NCBI GenBank assembly: GCA_951217055.1
Contig: OX578277.1
Span: forward strand, 65,256,388 to 65,320,387
Length of the DNA: 64,000 bases
Direction: 5' to 3'
From: Gerris lacustris
Lineage: Eukaryota; Arthropoda; Insecta; Hemiptera; Gerridae
A program made the translations under genes and the position numbers. The notes under the pieces were generated by a model. That model was not told where the DNA came from and did not search any database. It worked only from the letters and a program-made list of their open reading frames with translations. Positions 12,318-24,252 of the stretch are shown here, piece after piece (within the stretch, counting starts at the first letter, position 1; each line of letters begins with the position of its first letter).

Positions 12318-14370
12318 AAAAGATCTAGACTTATTAGACTTAATTTACCAACCAACCAACAGTGAGAGATAAACACCTTATAATTTCAATAAATTTGGAT
12401 GCTTGCTCAGCTTATTGACTAAGTATTAATTTCAAATACTCAATTTATTACGATTGAGTTCTTTTAATTGATTTTTAATTCGATTTCTTTTATTTATATT
12501 TATAAATATATGAGAAAGAATAACGTCATTGTACATCAATAGTCTGAGTTACTAGTTAGCCTTGTTTGCTTTAGAGAGTTTTGGTCTGGGGGAGGATGAA
12601 GTCTTTGAAGTAAATGAAGTATGATTAACAGTGTTGTGTTTTCTCCGTTCGAAATAAAGTCGACTCCCTTCTCCGGTATAAAAGTAACGATATGCAAAGA
12701 GAAAGTACCGTTGATATTTTCCCAGTGTTTATAAATTAAAACTCATTCTCGGGTACGCCACAAATATGCGGTGGCTTGATGGCTTTGCACGGGTTTGAAC
12801 GAGGGGCCGAGAAACGCTCTCATATGGAAGGAAGGAATATCTGAGTGAAGTTACTTTGACAATTAGGGGAACGCCGCGACGCTTGGGGCCTTGAGGCCAT
12901 GAAACGCGCGCTCCGCAACAACCCACCAGCAATAATTACACTAATAAAATGTGACGTTTCCAGTCTCCTTGGTAACGCAACTTCCCTATCGGTAATAGGG
13001 AGAAGACGCAGGGAAATATTCTGTTTCACTCGCTCCTTCTAAAGTCCTTCCACTCTAATTTACCTAATAGAAGCTCATTCAAATGCCTCAATTTTGGTTT
13101 AAACATATGTTTAGGGAGTGAATTAAGACTAAAATAGCATAGAGTGTTTACTTAAAGGGCACCCATCTGGATTCGAATACTAATGACACAAATCGCGAGA
13201 AACGGTGGGACATGCCTTGTATAATAAGATTGAGTGAATCACGAAACACATGAAGCAAATCTGTAATGGATGTACATCATTCTTTAAGCTCTTTTAATTA
13301 AAACATAAAGTTATCAGTTACATTTTTATAAATCTTAAAATTACTAAACAAATTAATTGTTTTTATTATTTCAGTAGAATTGTTATTTTGTATGTTTTTT
13401 TAACCCTGCACTTATAACAATACGTCTCTGAGGCGAACATGCGCTGACTATAGTTGATAGCTCTCGTTGCGCAAGCGTGCCAGCCATTAGTCCTTCTAGG
13501 AATGCTATCTCTGCTTAACCTTCAGATCGCGTCAAAGTTGGGTCTTTGCTGAGCTTTTATATATTAGTAATTTACCACTTCTTTTGATCTACTGTGCCTT
13601 AGGGTATCGAGCCTAACCTTATCGAGCTTTTTGCCTTTAATTGGCTTTTTTTGTTCTTAAAATTTGATTATGAAATATTATATTGCCTTAATATGAAAAA
13701 TTCATTAGATTATCATAACATAATTTCAGATTTAAATGCAGAAGGTGCTAGTGAGGAAAATTGTAAAATGTATATTTTGACCTGCTCTTTTTAGGATAAA
13801 GGGTCAGTTTGGTAATAATTTTCTCCCTAAAGAGCACCTTTTAACCATTTTATTAGACAAAGAAATGTTTTAAGTTCACGATTTTATCAGCATTTAAATC
13901 TTAAACGTGTATAAGTTGGTCTAATTTTAATTTACGTCTGAGAGACGTAGTGTTAGAAATAATGGACTATTAGACAGTGTTAGTAAGGCAGGGTTAAGGC
14001 GTTAGAGAAATATCTTATTGTACACACAACTTGATGTCCTGATAAGTGTGTGAAGCATGTTCTCACCTCTCTGTGGACCAAACTAAATATTTCGATATTT
14101 AATTTTCTATTGTAATTATCATCATTAAAAGTAAAATATGGGAAATGAATCTGGCATTAAACTTTCTCGTCATAACAATCTGTTTGAGATTGATAATTTT
14201 CTTTCTAATTTTACATGCCCTACAGCGATTTTTAGTGGAAATTATTATTTCACTATACTTACTACTTACTTACTTTTTTATAATTAATTAGTCATTTTCA
14301 AAAAATAGAACATAAAAAATAAGAAGAAGAAGAAAGAAAGAAGATATTGTATATTTGTTAGAGTTATTAG
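12318..14370. other. non-coding spacer with GC-richer island
   Basis: The interval 12640-13060 is GC-richer and has two overlapping 67-69-codon minus-strand frames that shadow each other without a recognisable domain. The rest is AT-rich. A short AAGAAGAAGAAAGAAAG microsatellite at about 14324-14342 adjoins the 3' side of the LINE relic. Confidence 0.5.
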
Positions 14371-15479
14371 TTTCCTAGATAAGATGGTTTGAAGTGAAGG
14401 AGATTGGGTGATCTGTGAAAGGTTAGTATTTTAGTCTTGTCTGTGTTGATAACGAGAGAATTTAAGTTGCAGTAACTATGTAAGATTTTAAGTTTAGTTT
14501 GAGCATCATGCCAAGAGTCAGCTAGGATGACAAGATCATCGGCGAATAGAAGTATAAATACCTCGTAAAGGTTTTCTAGTGAAAATCCTCTTGCCCCTTG
14601 TTCTCTGAAAAATTATACTATATCTGAGATGAATAAAATAAACAATAAGGGGCTTAGGGGATCTCCTTGTAAAACTCCTTCTGTGAGGTCTATGGGGGGT
14701 GACAGTTTGTGTCCATGTTTTATTCTGATAGTTGTCTGATTGTACAGACTCCTAATGGTGTTCAACATTTTACTACTCACACCTAAATTCGCGAGTTTTT
14801 GCCAGAGTTTATGATGGACAAGGGAATCAAAGGCCCGTCGTATCAAGGCCGTCGTATCGACGAAAATGGCGAACACATACCTACGTGGTTAATACAGTTC
14901 ATATTCCTCCTCATATTGCTCCTTTGGTAACACTTCATTGGTTTCTGCCCAGTTGTAGAGTCTTTCAAACAAAATATTAGAAAATATTTTTTCTATCACA
15001 TTCAGTAATGCAATTGGTCTGTAATTTGAGTGATCTGTTCTGTCCCCTTTCAAATATATTAGGTTGAGCTGGGATTCACTCCAGCTTTTAGGTACACACT
15101 CCTTCATAAGTACTTTATTGAACATGTTTTGTAAGTAATGTATGTATCTCGAAGGCAAACTTTTCCAAAGTTCCGATGGAATGATGTCGGGTCCAGGAGA
15201 TTTATTGTTTTTAGTTTTGTTTATAGAGTTAATAATTTCATCTAAGGATATTTCGGTATCAAGTATTGGATTTCCGGTAGCAAGATTTTCAAGTTCATTT
15301 AAAATTAAGCGAGGAGGGTACACGTTTCTGAAATAATTGAACCAGGAATCAATGTCTATATCATTGTGTATATTTTTGTTTTTAGTGTTTTTTCTTATTA
15401 CGTTCCAAAATTCACTTGTATTATTTCTTTCTGCTAAACTATTTAAGATAAAAAATAAAGTAAGGTTAAATAATTTCAA
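14371..15479 (-). pseudogene. non-LTR retrotransposon (LINE) reverse transcriptase, broken
   Basis: A reverse-transcriptase domain read from 15479 down to about 14371 in one frame. From the N-terminal side: fingers with NNKSPGPDIIPSELWK, then RTDHSNYRPIALLNVIEKIF, then motif A in FVD..AFDSLVH, then GVLQGDPLSPLLFILFISDI (motif B region), then the catalytic FADD at 14535-14546, followed by LVILADS. This order and wording are typical of LINE-type RT. It is dead: in-frame TAA stops at 14889-14891 and 14613-14615, an apparent deletion of several dozen residues after LPKEQY, and a 12-nt direct duplication (14832-14844 and 14847-14858) that inserts extra residues into motif A. No endonuclease, RNase H or ORF1 is visible, so it is 5'-truncated. 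The clade (Jockey-, I- or R1-like) was not resolved by eye. Confidence 0.93.
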
Positions 15480-15759
15480 GATAAAAAGAACTTTTTATAT
15501 ACTACGTTTTAAAATTTTTTGTTGAATCGTATGTAATGTTGATAATATGATTGTTATTGTTATATAATATATAATGTTAGTGAAAAAAAAAAATAGTTCC
15601 GAATTTATTTACTTCACATAAATGACAACCATCCAGAGAGCTGCTCTTAAACCTATAAAAGGATAAATCTTTGTACAACGGATCTCCCCAACACCAAATC
15701 TAAAGCATGCCATCGATATATTTGAAATAATATAATCGATAAATAATATAATCGATATT

Positions 15760-16080
15760 TCCTGTTTTCCTGTCATTCAATGTTTATCTATCACAAATTT
15801 GAGACCCGTCAAAATGAAGATTGCGTAAATATTGGATATGGTAAAACAAATAAAATAACTTGAGGATTTTTTCCGAACTAACTTTCCGCACTGCAAAATT
15901 TGCTGCAAACTAATTAAATTCTGCTGAAAGATGGCTAAAAGTATTAAAATAATGCATTGTCATCGTGTTCTGAGCTATGCTAAAAGTTTCATATGTCTAG
16001 CTATTCGGGAAGTTAGTTAGAAATCGATTGCCAGATTTGTACCGGACAAACAAACAAACAAACAAGAATGCAAGCTAATA
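15760..16080 (+). repeat. candidate decayed retroposon tail
   Basis: The block contains CGGGAAGTTAGTTAGAAATC, then CCGGACAAACAAACAAAC. It has the general style of arthropod interspersed repeats in which a conserved block precedes an (ACAA)n-like simple repeat. There is one copy in this window, so repeat status is inferred from style only. The family B unit appears to have inserted directly downstream. Confidence 0.3.
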
Positions 16081-16090
16081 AAAACGTAGT

Positions 16091-16114
16091 AAAAATGGAT
16101 GTAGCTTAGAATGT
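16091..16114 (+). repeat. 24-bp direct repeat, left copy (likely target-site duplication)
   Basis: Starts AAAAATGGATGTAGC and ends TTAGAATGT. It is identical to 16665-16688 on the far side of the family B unit. A 24-bp flanking duplication is longer than usual for cut-and-paste transposons and suits target-primed reverse transcription. Confidence 0.8.
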
Positions 16115-16664
16115 CTAATTGTGTAATATTGTAATTTACTTGAATTAAAGTATCAATTTAGCAAAGTTACAGAGCGCAGACGGTTCAAATTAATCTAGGG
16201 CTATCTACGGGTTGCTTTCGATAAACTATAAATGTTTCATACAAATCAGATAAGCAGTTTTGAAGCTATAGGTGTAAATAAATGTATGTTTGTGCGCATG
16301 TAGAAGAAAAACGAAGGAGCGCAAAAGATCGAAACTTATATAGGACCAACAACGGGTTAATTATGACCTACCATACGAATTTCATTAAAATCTGACCCCT
16401 AGAAAAAGTAATAAAATGAACATGGTCTTCCAAATTTCATCGAAATCAGTCTACCTTTACTCCAGTTATCATCACACTTTTCAGACACACAATCCGACAG
16501 ACCGACAGACAAACGACACGAAACCAAAAATTTTCCCTGTGTCTGAAACGGATTTCTGTCTTGGAATTTTTAAAATCGGAGACATTCAATTTTTTCGTCC
16601 TCAAAAGCGATCACAATGCTTCCGTTACCTTCGGTAAGCTCCGGAGCAAAATAAAGTAAATTTA
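16115..16664 (+). mobile_element. family B interspersed repeat, copy B1, with 24-bp flanking duplication
   Basis: 550 bp between perfect 24-bp direct repeats. Conserved modules in order: TATCAATTTAGCAA, GCGCAGACGGTT.AAATTAAT, CTACGGGTTGCTTTCGA, a variable AAATCAGA block, TGTATGTTTGTGCGCATGTA, GACCAACAACGGG, TTAATTATGACCTACCAT, a GACAGACCGACAGACAAACG simple block, GATTTCTGTCTTGGAATTTT, and CTTCCGTTACCTTCGGTAAG near the 3' end, followed by an A-rich tail. There is no long open frame. Long target duplication, A-rich tail and no terminal inverted repeat point to a SINE-like or LINE-derived retroposon. I cannot assign it to a named family. Copy B4 at 36.7 kb has an inverted end, which complicates this view. 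Confidence 0.7.
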
Positions 16665-16688
16665 AAAAATGGATGTAGCTTAGAATGT
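16665..16688 (+). repeat. 24-bp direct repeat, right copy
   Basis: Exact second copy of 16091-16114, directly after the A-rich tail of B1. Confidence 0.8.
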
Positions 16689-18179
16689 ATTATTGGGTCA
16701 GAAATGAAGCTTTGTTCATTTAATTTATGTGTAGAACCATTAAAAATGAAATAGTAAAATAAAACACAAATTCCATGTAACAAACTTTTTTAAGACTCAG
16801 GGATAACTAAGCATGGATTAAAAAATTGTATTTAAAAGACTTCATTAAAAATTAAACAAAGCTGATGACATAAGAAATAGACGTGCATGTGCTTAGGGTA
16901 GGAAGTTTGTTTTTGCCCGCTAGTTAAGTCTCACTTAGCTATTATAGATCATCCTAGGGGACTGTGCACGTTTTGACCCATATTAGAAAGGGATAAGAAC
17001 CTATCAAACTCGTATTACCTTGTTGACTGGTTCCTTGCCTTGGCTTGACCGTCCAACTAAATATTCATAAGTTAAATAATGGCTATGAATAGCTGCTTTA
17101 TCATTTTTACTATCGCTAACTTAATAGTAAGTTGGGGTCATAAACCAATTTGCATGAATGTGTACAATAATTATAAATTAGTTCATAAAAAATGTATCTT
17201 TTGTTTATACAATAAGAATTGTGGCTTTTTTTTCAAGAAAAATAAATATCTTTGAAGGAGGCTTGAGAAAACCGAGATGTCATGAACAGTCTTCATGAAC
17301 AAGGCACTGGTTGGGGAGTGACAAGATCAGAGACTTACATATCTATTCTAAAACTTCATTCATGTTAAACGATGTTGCAACTTCTATATACATCCCAGAG
17401 AAATTATAACTTAACATCTTTTCATTTCATCCTGATTTAACCTTCCACATCAGAAACGGAAATTACCTTTTGAAAAGTCAAATAATATCAAAGAAGAAAA
17501 TGAATCAAGATTGTACTTTACTTTGGGATGGCTTTCTTATTAAATATGGTCGTAATGTTAAAATTTCATTTCAGGCCACCACTTTGGAACTAATGATGAC
17601 CTATTATAGGTTGAAACGGCCTTGTGAAGATATTTTCTTTGATGTTAGATTTTATTTTTTAAGTAGACTTTTTTTTCAAATGTGTAGAAATGATTTTAAT
17701 GGCTGATTTTTTTTTTTTTAATATTAAATGATAATAAATATATCCATTCTATCTATATTGACCAAATTATAAAATTTTCTATCGAATATTTGTATAATTA
17801 CAGTTAATAAACAATATTTCAATCCAATTTTCATTATTAGAATAGAAATTCATTATTTTGGAGAAATTCATTAATTTGGTGCTTCACTACTAATTGGTTT
17901 TTTTTTAGTGTACTTTTTTAACTAATGAAAAATGTATATCATAAAAATGTTGCACGAAATCAAAGAAATTCTTAACAAAAATCTATTTTCTTTATGATTT
18001 ATCTTGGTTATTCATACTAACAAAATAAACTTGTTTTAATAAGTTGATGTTGTTTTATAACTTATTTATTTGGTAAAGTTTGCTAACACAAAAAAGTAAT
18101 GTCTAGTTTACTTTGAAATACTTTTATAAGTGTGTGATATGATTAGGATGGTGGATTAGTAGTCAACCTGATTGATTAG
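16689..18179. other. non-coding spacer
   Basis: AT-rich. A 78-codon frame at 17470-17706 is lysine- and phenylalanine-rich, with no recognisable domain. Confidence 0.5.
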
Positions 18180-18287
18180 AGATGTTTTTAAGTGTGAAAT
18201 GAAACGGCGCGGCGGTAGGCCTTCCGACGGGTTAGGTTTTCACACGAGGGATTTGAAAGGGCGTTGTGTGTGGTGATGTGTGTTGGC

Positions 18288-18374
18288 TGCGGTTTGAAGG
18301 CAAGTGCGGTTTGGTTTGAGCCGACACCCGACGCCCAGAGTACTCCGGAGCTCGGAAACCACCTGTTGTGGTTT
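18288..18374. promoter_or_regulatory. cluster of Runt-domain-like sites in a GC-richer island
   Basis: Within 87 bp there are TGCGGTTT at 18288-18295, TGCGGTTT at 18305-18312, AAACCAC at 18356-18362 (the same word on the minus strand) and TGTGGTTT at 18367-18374. The last two form an inverted pair around CTGTT with a CACCTG E-box word between. Three match the Runx/Runt consensus TGYGGTTT exactly. The surrounding island (about 18200-18680) is far GC-richer than its flanks. The role as an enhancer is inference. Confidence 0.4.
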
Positions 18375-20060
18375 GCCAGATCCTCTGATCCGGTCGTTCA
18401 TATTAACCAACAGGCACACCTGTCCAAACCAATTAGGAAAAGGGAGGGAGGTTTGTGGGAGGCTTTCTGTAGAAAGCCAGGACAGGTTTGGTACTCACAC
18501 GAGGAGGAAATAAAAGGATATTAAAAGGAAATTAAGTTTGCCGGGGGCTTTAGCTGGCACGACAGTGTTACTCCCCGTCGAGCAGTACTGTAGCCAACTT
18601 ACTCTCTCCCCAAGCACTGGTTAGGAATAACAAACAAAATCCTCTCCTCTCTCCCAGCTACCCGTGTCTTTATTTCCAACTCCCCCTTCGGTTGTCGCTT
18701 TTTTTAAATTATCAACAAAACTGATCAACTTCCTTCCAACAAAATTAACTCTGTCAGAAAGCTTCCAGCCATGCTACTCAACTTATTTTCCAACTATACT
18801 TTGATATATATTTAAATAGAAATTAATTAAGGGTAGAAAAAAACTAAACATTGCAAACTTTCTTATGAGATTTTTTAACAATGAATTTGTTTTTTCTCTA
18901 AACAAATATCTATAAAATGATCAGGGTTTTAATATCAACAATTTTACCAACTTTGATTTTCCATGGGTAAGTTTTAACTCATTGATGCTTATTATTTGCC
19001 TAGATATTATGATTTCACTTATAATAACCTTCTCTTGAAATCTACAACGAAACAAGTTTTTTAACATTAAATTAATCAATTTTTCTGTTCGTTTTATTAA
19101 CCGAATAAGTTTACTTGAAATTTCACAATGAACTAGCTGTTAAGTTTACTGAAGATCGAATTGTATTAAAAAAATTTGCTCTCCTGCGGGGACGCGAAAA
19201 TTATTAATAATTATTAAATAATTAATTTAAATAATTATTCAAGGAACAGTTTAGTTGATGGGGGGTCCAGAATGTATAATCCAGTTTTTATGGAAAACCT
19301 TTTATTCAATAAAAGTAAAGCTTGCTGAAACAACGCTTTTTAATTACTAATTAATTGGAGATAAAATTAAAAGGGAAACGCTGAAATATTTTTTTTTTTA
19401 GTTGATTCTCTCCTCGAAGAAATCGAGTCAGGGGTAGGCTAGTTTTACCCAGGAAAGTAATTAAAGAAGGCTGAAATATCTAGAGTTATTAGCGAGATAT
19501 TGGAACTGGTTGAGGGTTGGTACGAGTTGCATAATTAGCAAGGGCTAGGGGATTTGTGCTGAGAGAAGCAATATTACATCTGTTGGATATTGAACTAGAA
19601 AACTTTTCCAGCCTGCACTTAATTCCCTCAACCTGGCCAGATGACAAGAATTGCCTTCGCGCTTTCTCATTAACTTGAAAATTTTCTTAGGATATATAAG
19701 TTCAAACCTTTAAAGTTAATACCACCACAACTCAAATTTAAAACATTTTATACATGTTTCATCACCAATTAAATAAAATAATTTAAAACAATTTGAAAAT
19801 GTAGGGTATTAAAATAATGAAAATTAAAAGGATGAAACACGTTTTACATAATAACAACGGTCTTCAAATTAAATGTTTCTTCACCAAACGCAGCACCATG
19901 ATATAAACTAGTTAAGTTAATTTATAGTCTCTTTGATTTCTCTTGCAATAAAATATCATTAGTGTGATTAAAAGCTTTTAAAATAATATCTTCTTCTCTT
20001 TGTAAACAGAAGATTGTCTTGACAAAGACTTGACGATAAGGAAATAAAAGCAAGAAGGAT
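18375..20060. other. non-coding spacer
   Basis: The GC-richer island fades by about 18690. Beyond it the DNA is AT-rich, with no gene or clear repeat. Confidence 0.5.
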
Positions 20061-20660
20061 TTTAAGGGAACAGTGCGGCGTGAATTAGTCCAAGGGCCTT
20101 TTCCAAAAACGAAATCCTTGCGGTATAAAACAGACTCTTGATTAGGGAGGGGTGGGTTTTTCTTATTTAAATTTGTCTCTGGAGTACCAGAGAGAAAGAA
20201 GAAGCAGGATAAGGAAAAAGGGGGAAGATGTTATTAAGAGCTAATCACGGATTGTGTAGACACAAGCCGGCGGGAGAGCGAGGGAATCCCTAATTTCTGT
20301 ATCAGTTTTGAATATTTCAGGCCTTTCGAAGAAGGGAGAAATTCCTCGGAGGAGTGCGGCGACAATTAAGGAGGCCATGGAGTGTCTTATCGATAGCCTG
20401 GTGGGCAGGGGAAACCTCTTGGCCTGATCAATAAGGCACTGCCGTCATATGCACAACCCCTTGCCTCTCAACCAGCTCCGGCCTCTCGGAGCAGATTAAT
20501 AAAGAATTCTCCTGCTCCCTTCTCCTTGCCTTCAATCGATAATTACCCCTCCCTTCATCCATCTTATCCATCGGCTAATCCACTTTTTGACAGTGTCTCC
20601 CTCTCTTCATCCCATTGACTTCCCCTTAAGCCGCAGGCAGAAGATCATTGATGCTTCGGC
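20061..20660. promoter_or_regulatory. GC-richer island with DRE and homeodomain-like words
   Basis: The block contains a perfect TATCGATA (20388-20395), the DREF-binding word known from insects, and ATCGATAATTA (20535-20545), which overlaps a TAATTA-type homeodomain word on the minus strand. CAGATTAATAAAG and TGATCAATAAG are also present. There are no long open frames. Composition and word density suggest a cis-regulatory element, but the words are short and partly expected by chance. Confidence 0.3.
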
Positions 20661-23044
20661 GATGGATTATTAATGATAAAACAGATTTTTTTTTTTTTTT
20701 TTTTAAAGAATGGTATCTTGCTCCAGATTTCTTGCTAAGTATGATGTTGTAGGCTTTAATGCAGATTGGTTTTATTATCCTAAATTATTTGTTATATCGA
20801 TTAATTTGCAGTTAATTTATAGAATTGACGAAAAATAAAAGAAACAAAATAGGCAAGGTTTCATACAGATTCCACTTCTTGGACGTAGTATCACAGCTAC
20901 TTCAGAGAATATCTTAAGAAACGTCTATAATTATTGAGTTAAACCTAGCATAATATTCTACTTTGCGAAAATATATTTTGGAAAAAAACCTTCTGAAGAA
21001 ATATTTCAGATTTCGGAAGTTAAAACAAAAAGTTTTAGAGGTTTGTCGTCTTTACATTTAACGAAAGTTTAAAATCAATTAAGAATATTATTCAAATAAA
21101 TAAGAAGTCATATCATATTTATATCAATACCAATGATAAACAGTTACACTCCTGTTGAATGCTGCTTTATGAAAGAGGGCTTTATAATTAATGACATAAA
21201 AAGTAAGATTTATTCCTTAATTTAAGTCATAACTTTTTAAAATAGATAAAATACTCTATTATCTCTAAAAAGTAGCGTTTTGAGTTTTAAAAAGAAGGAA
21301 TTAACTTTATTCATATTTAGAGATGATAAAGTGAGAGTGTACTTCTTTCAATATTTTAAGTTTTTCTAGGCCACGAGGTTGTTCATAAAAGAGTTTGCAC
21401 CGTTTTCGGATTCAAGGTTAATATCTGAAAAGTTGAGTTTAAAGGTCTCGCAAACAATAAAGTGGGAAGTTAGTTTTTCTCGGAGGCATTTAATGCAGGG
21501 CAAAGTTAAGTTTCGGGAAGTTTAACGGTACAAGTTTGTTCTCAAATGATGACTAGTTATCAAACTAAGTTTTGTGTCTGCTTACCGGGTCAATGAACTT
21601 TGGTAAAGACTTAAGTAGCATAACAACAAACTTGTCTCACACGGAACTTTTGCCACTAAGTCACTGACCTTACTTCCTTCTCGCACCGAGACGCCGCGAC
21701 ACTTCGACTCTCGCTGACCTACTGTTTTATTAAATGGGATTCAAAAAGTTTAAAAATAATAATTGAAATTAACTTTGAAATACTTCTCTGAAACTTTCTA
21801 AATGGTTTCATAACTCCCTTAAACTTAGATTGTCGACTTGATATCACTTCAAGAAAATCCTAAAAGACTTAACAAGAATTATATTATATCCTAGGATTTT
21901 TATAATTTTTTTTTTCAATCGGGCATTAATAATTAAATTTTTCATGTAGGAGAATTATGCGATCAATCATAATAGATAAATTGAATTAATTTCTTATGTG
22001 CGATTTCAGCGCGCAGAGAGAGTAATTTTCTTATCGCGATACTTCTTGATTTTTAATACAAATCTCTCTAACTAAGCTCTATTTGGAACACCACCCGTTT
22101 CTCGAACCAATTCGTTGATAGCATTTCGGAAGTTTGATGTTTCTCGTTCTTAGAGTGCACGGCTTTTGTTTCTTGTCTTCTGGCTGTTGGGTCGGGCCGG
22201 AGTTCTATAGTTGGGTCAAAACTTATCCATCTATAGAGAAAGGGGTGTCCATTAGAGCGATAGGACTGCTACAATGGTCCGGATCTCCTCCAGGCGAGTC
22301 CAACACACAAAGAGTCCCTTCTTCCTGTTTCCTCTCTTCTAATTAGCCGCCCCGTATGTTTGCCGCCCTCCGTGGAATCAGGACAATACTCGGCCTCCCT
22401 TCGGACAAGTACAATACTGTCGGTGGCGTTTGTCCAAAACGCCAAGTCTACGATGCAACAATGCCTCCAGTCTTCCTTGCTTCCTCTTGACTTTACGGGC
22501 CGGCGAACAGCCTCAGTGCCCGATATCTTTACACACTTCACACCCCATACTCGGCTTTCACCCCCTACACTCACTTCCAGCGTTATTATTTACCCAGACA
22601 CCTCTTTCCATATGGATTAACTCGAAAGTATTTTCGCTCAATTCACTTCTTTAGCATGCTTTTACGCTTCTTGGTTTCTTTCAAGTCTGTTGGAAATCGT
22701 GAAATCACACACTAAGCAAATTATAAGCCATTTTTATTCTGACCAAATCCAATCGAACTGTTTAACTCTCTTCTTCCTCCACTTTATTTTAAAATATGGA
22801 TAAACATATTTAATAAATCCATGTTTATATCTTATACTCTCTCTCCATGATATAGGTGTGAATTAATAATTGTGTTCCTATCGTGAGTACAAAGTGTTGT
22901 TCGAAATATTAGATCTTTCTTTGAATTTAGAATCCGTAAAAGGAAAAATTTGTTCTGAAATGAATTTTGTCATTTCTAAAACGAAAGGGTTCTTAATATT
23001 TTCACTGTACTAGGAAAAATAATCTTCCAATCGTAATTCGCGTC
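20661..23044. other. non-coding spacer with GC-richer island at 22080-22620
   Basis: A T18 homopolymer lies at about 20687-20704. In 22080-22650 four overlapping frames on both strands (70-101 codons) are open together. None has a recognisable domain, and simultaneous openness reflects composition. Confidence 0.5.
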
Positions 23045-23690
23045 TCATAATGAATTCATCTGGGGCCATCTATGAACAACTTTCAACAAACCATCCAAAT
23101 TTCTTAAAAATCATATTAGTACTTTTGAAGAAATAATTGTAAGTAAATGTATGTTTGGGTGCATGTATAAGAGTAACAAATGAGCGCAGAAGGTTAAAAT
23201 TTATACGGCACCAACAATGGGCTAATTATGACCTGCCATCCAAATTTCATTAAAATTATTGCCAGATTTTACAAAAATTGTAACCGGACCAAAAATGATA
23301 CCTGAAGTCTGAAAAAGATTTCTGTCTTAGAATTTTTGAATTAAAGACATAAAATTTGTTCGTTCTGTAGAACGAACAAATTTGTGTCAGACATCAGGGA
23401 ACATTTTTGATTCCGTCTGTCGACACGTCGGTCTGTCTGTCAATGTTTGGGAACCAACATACATATCTTAAAAACGACTCTTCCAATTTAAATGAAATTT
23501 GGATGTAAGTAATTATCCCATTGTTGGTACCATATAAGTTTCAACCTTCTTGCCCATTTGTTTCTCTTCCTAGCATACATTTATTTATGCCTATATCTTC
23601 AAAAGTACTGATTTATGAAATTTGGATAATTTGTCGAAAGTAGCCCGCAGATAGCTCCAGATTAATTTCAACCGTTTGCGCTCTACCAAA
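23045..23690. mobile_element. head-to-head pair of family B units (B2 plus, B3 minus)
   Basis: The left half (23045-23366) matches family B on the plus strand: GAGCGCAGAAGGTTAAAATT, CACCAACAATGGGCTAATTA, ATTTCTGTCTTAGAATTTTT. The right half (23369-23690) matches family B on the minus strand: GACAGACAGACC reversed, ACTTTCGACAAATTATCC reversed. They meet at a 32-bp palindrome with 15-bp perfect arms (23352-23383). The halves are clearly diverged from each other, so this is an old foldback or two independent inverted insertions. It shows that family B can exist as an inverted dimer. Confidence 0.7.
23352..23383. repeat. palindromic centre of inverted family B dimer
   Basis: AAATTTGTTCGTTCT (23352-23366), GT, then its exact reverse complement (23369-23383). 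It corresponds to the CGTTCT..AGAACG word found near the 3' end of single family B copies. Confidence 0.9.
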
Positions 23691-23965
23691 GAAAAATTTT
23701 ATCTTATACTTTAAATTTTTATTTACTTTATTTATTTTATTTTTACTTAACTTCACCTTTAGGAAGATTAGTAAAAAACCGTGACAATCAAAAATAAGTA
23801 TGAAACATTGTAACTATGCGCAAATAAGTTATAATAGTATATTACGCGTCGAGTGCGGAAAGTAGCATTTTACATGCGAGTGTGGAGTTTGAATTGAGTG
23901 TTTGTTTGGTAAAACCACTCGAGCAATGCAAAATGCCGTTTTCGCAAGCAGTTGCGTACCGTACT

Positions 23966-24148
23966 TTATCTACGATTGTTAGATTTAAATAATAAATACA
24001 GAAAAAAATAAACTTGATGTATGTAAGTTCGTATCCTCTCTCTTGATAAAGATGGCATTAATTCATTAGTTGTATTTTTTGCCGAATTAATTATTTCTGG
24101 AGGAGTATTATTCTCCACATTTTCGTCAAAGTCACTTGATTCACTCAT
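23966..24148 (-). CDS. small open frame in family A copy A2 (60 aa), hypothetical
   Basis: Begins MSESSDFDENVENN, then TPPEIINSAKNTTNELMPSL, and ends FFLYLLFKSNNRR. It parallels the 62-aa frame of copy A1 from the same start position, with the same acidic-polar N-terminal half and hydrophobic C-terminal segment. Function is unknown. See the A1 entry for the compensating indels. Confidence 0.3.
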   Translation of the reverse strand: MSESSDFDENVENNTPPEIINSAKNTTNELMPSLSRERIRTYIHQVYFFLYLLFKSNNRR

Positions 24149-24252
24149 TGTTTTTCACTAAAAACTCGATATAAACAGTTACTTTAATAAAAGAACAGCA
24201 AATTAGTTTTGTTAAATGTAAACAAACTCGCTAATCGTGCGTAAAGCTGAAG

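Noticed and set aside
12290..12320. GGGTTCGAAAC resembling a tRNA B box
   Set aside because: No A box, no acceptor or anticodon stem could be built around it; it belongs to the stem-loop motif.
13160..13190. GGATTCGAATACT resembling a tRNA T-arm
   Set aside because: No complementary T stem and no A box at the expected distance.
22134..22654. Several frames open on both strands in a GC-richer block
   Set aside because: Simultaneous openness in four frames reflects low stop-codon density at higher G+C; no domain was seen.
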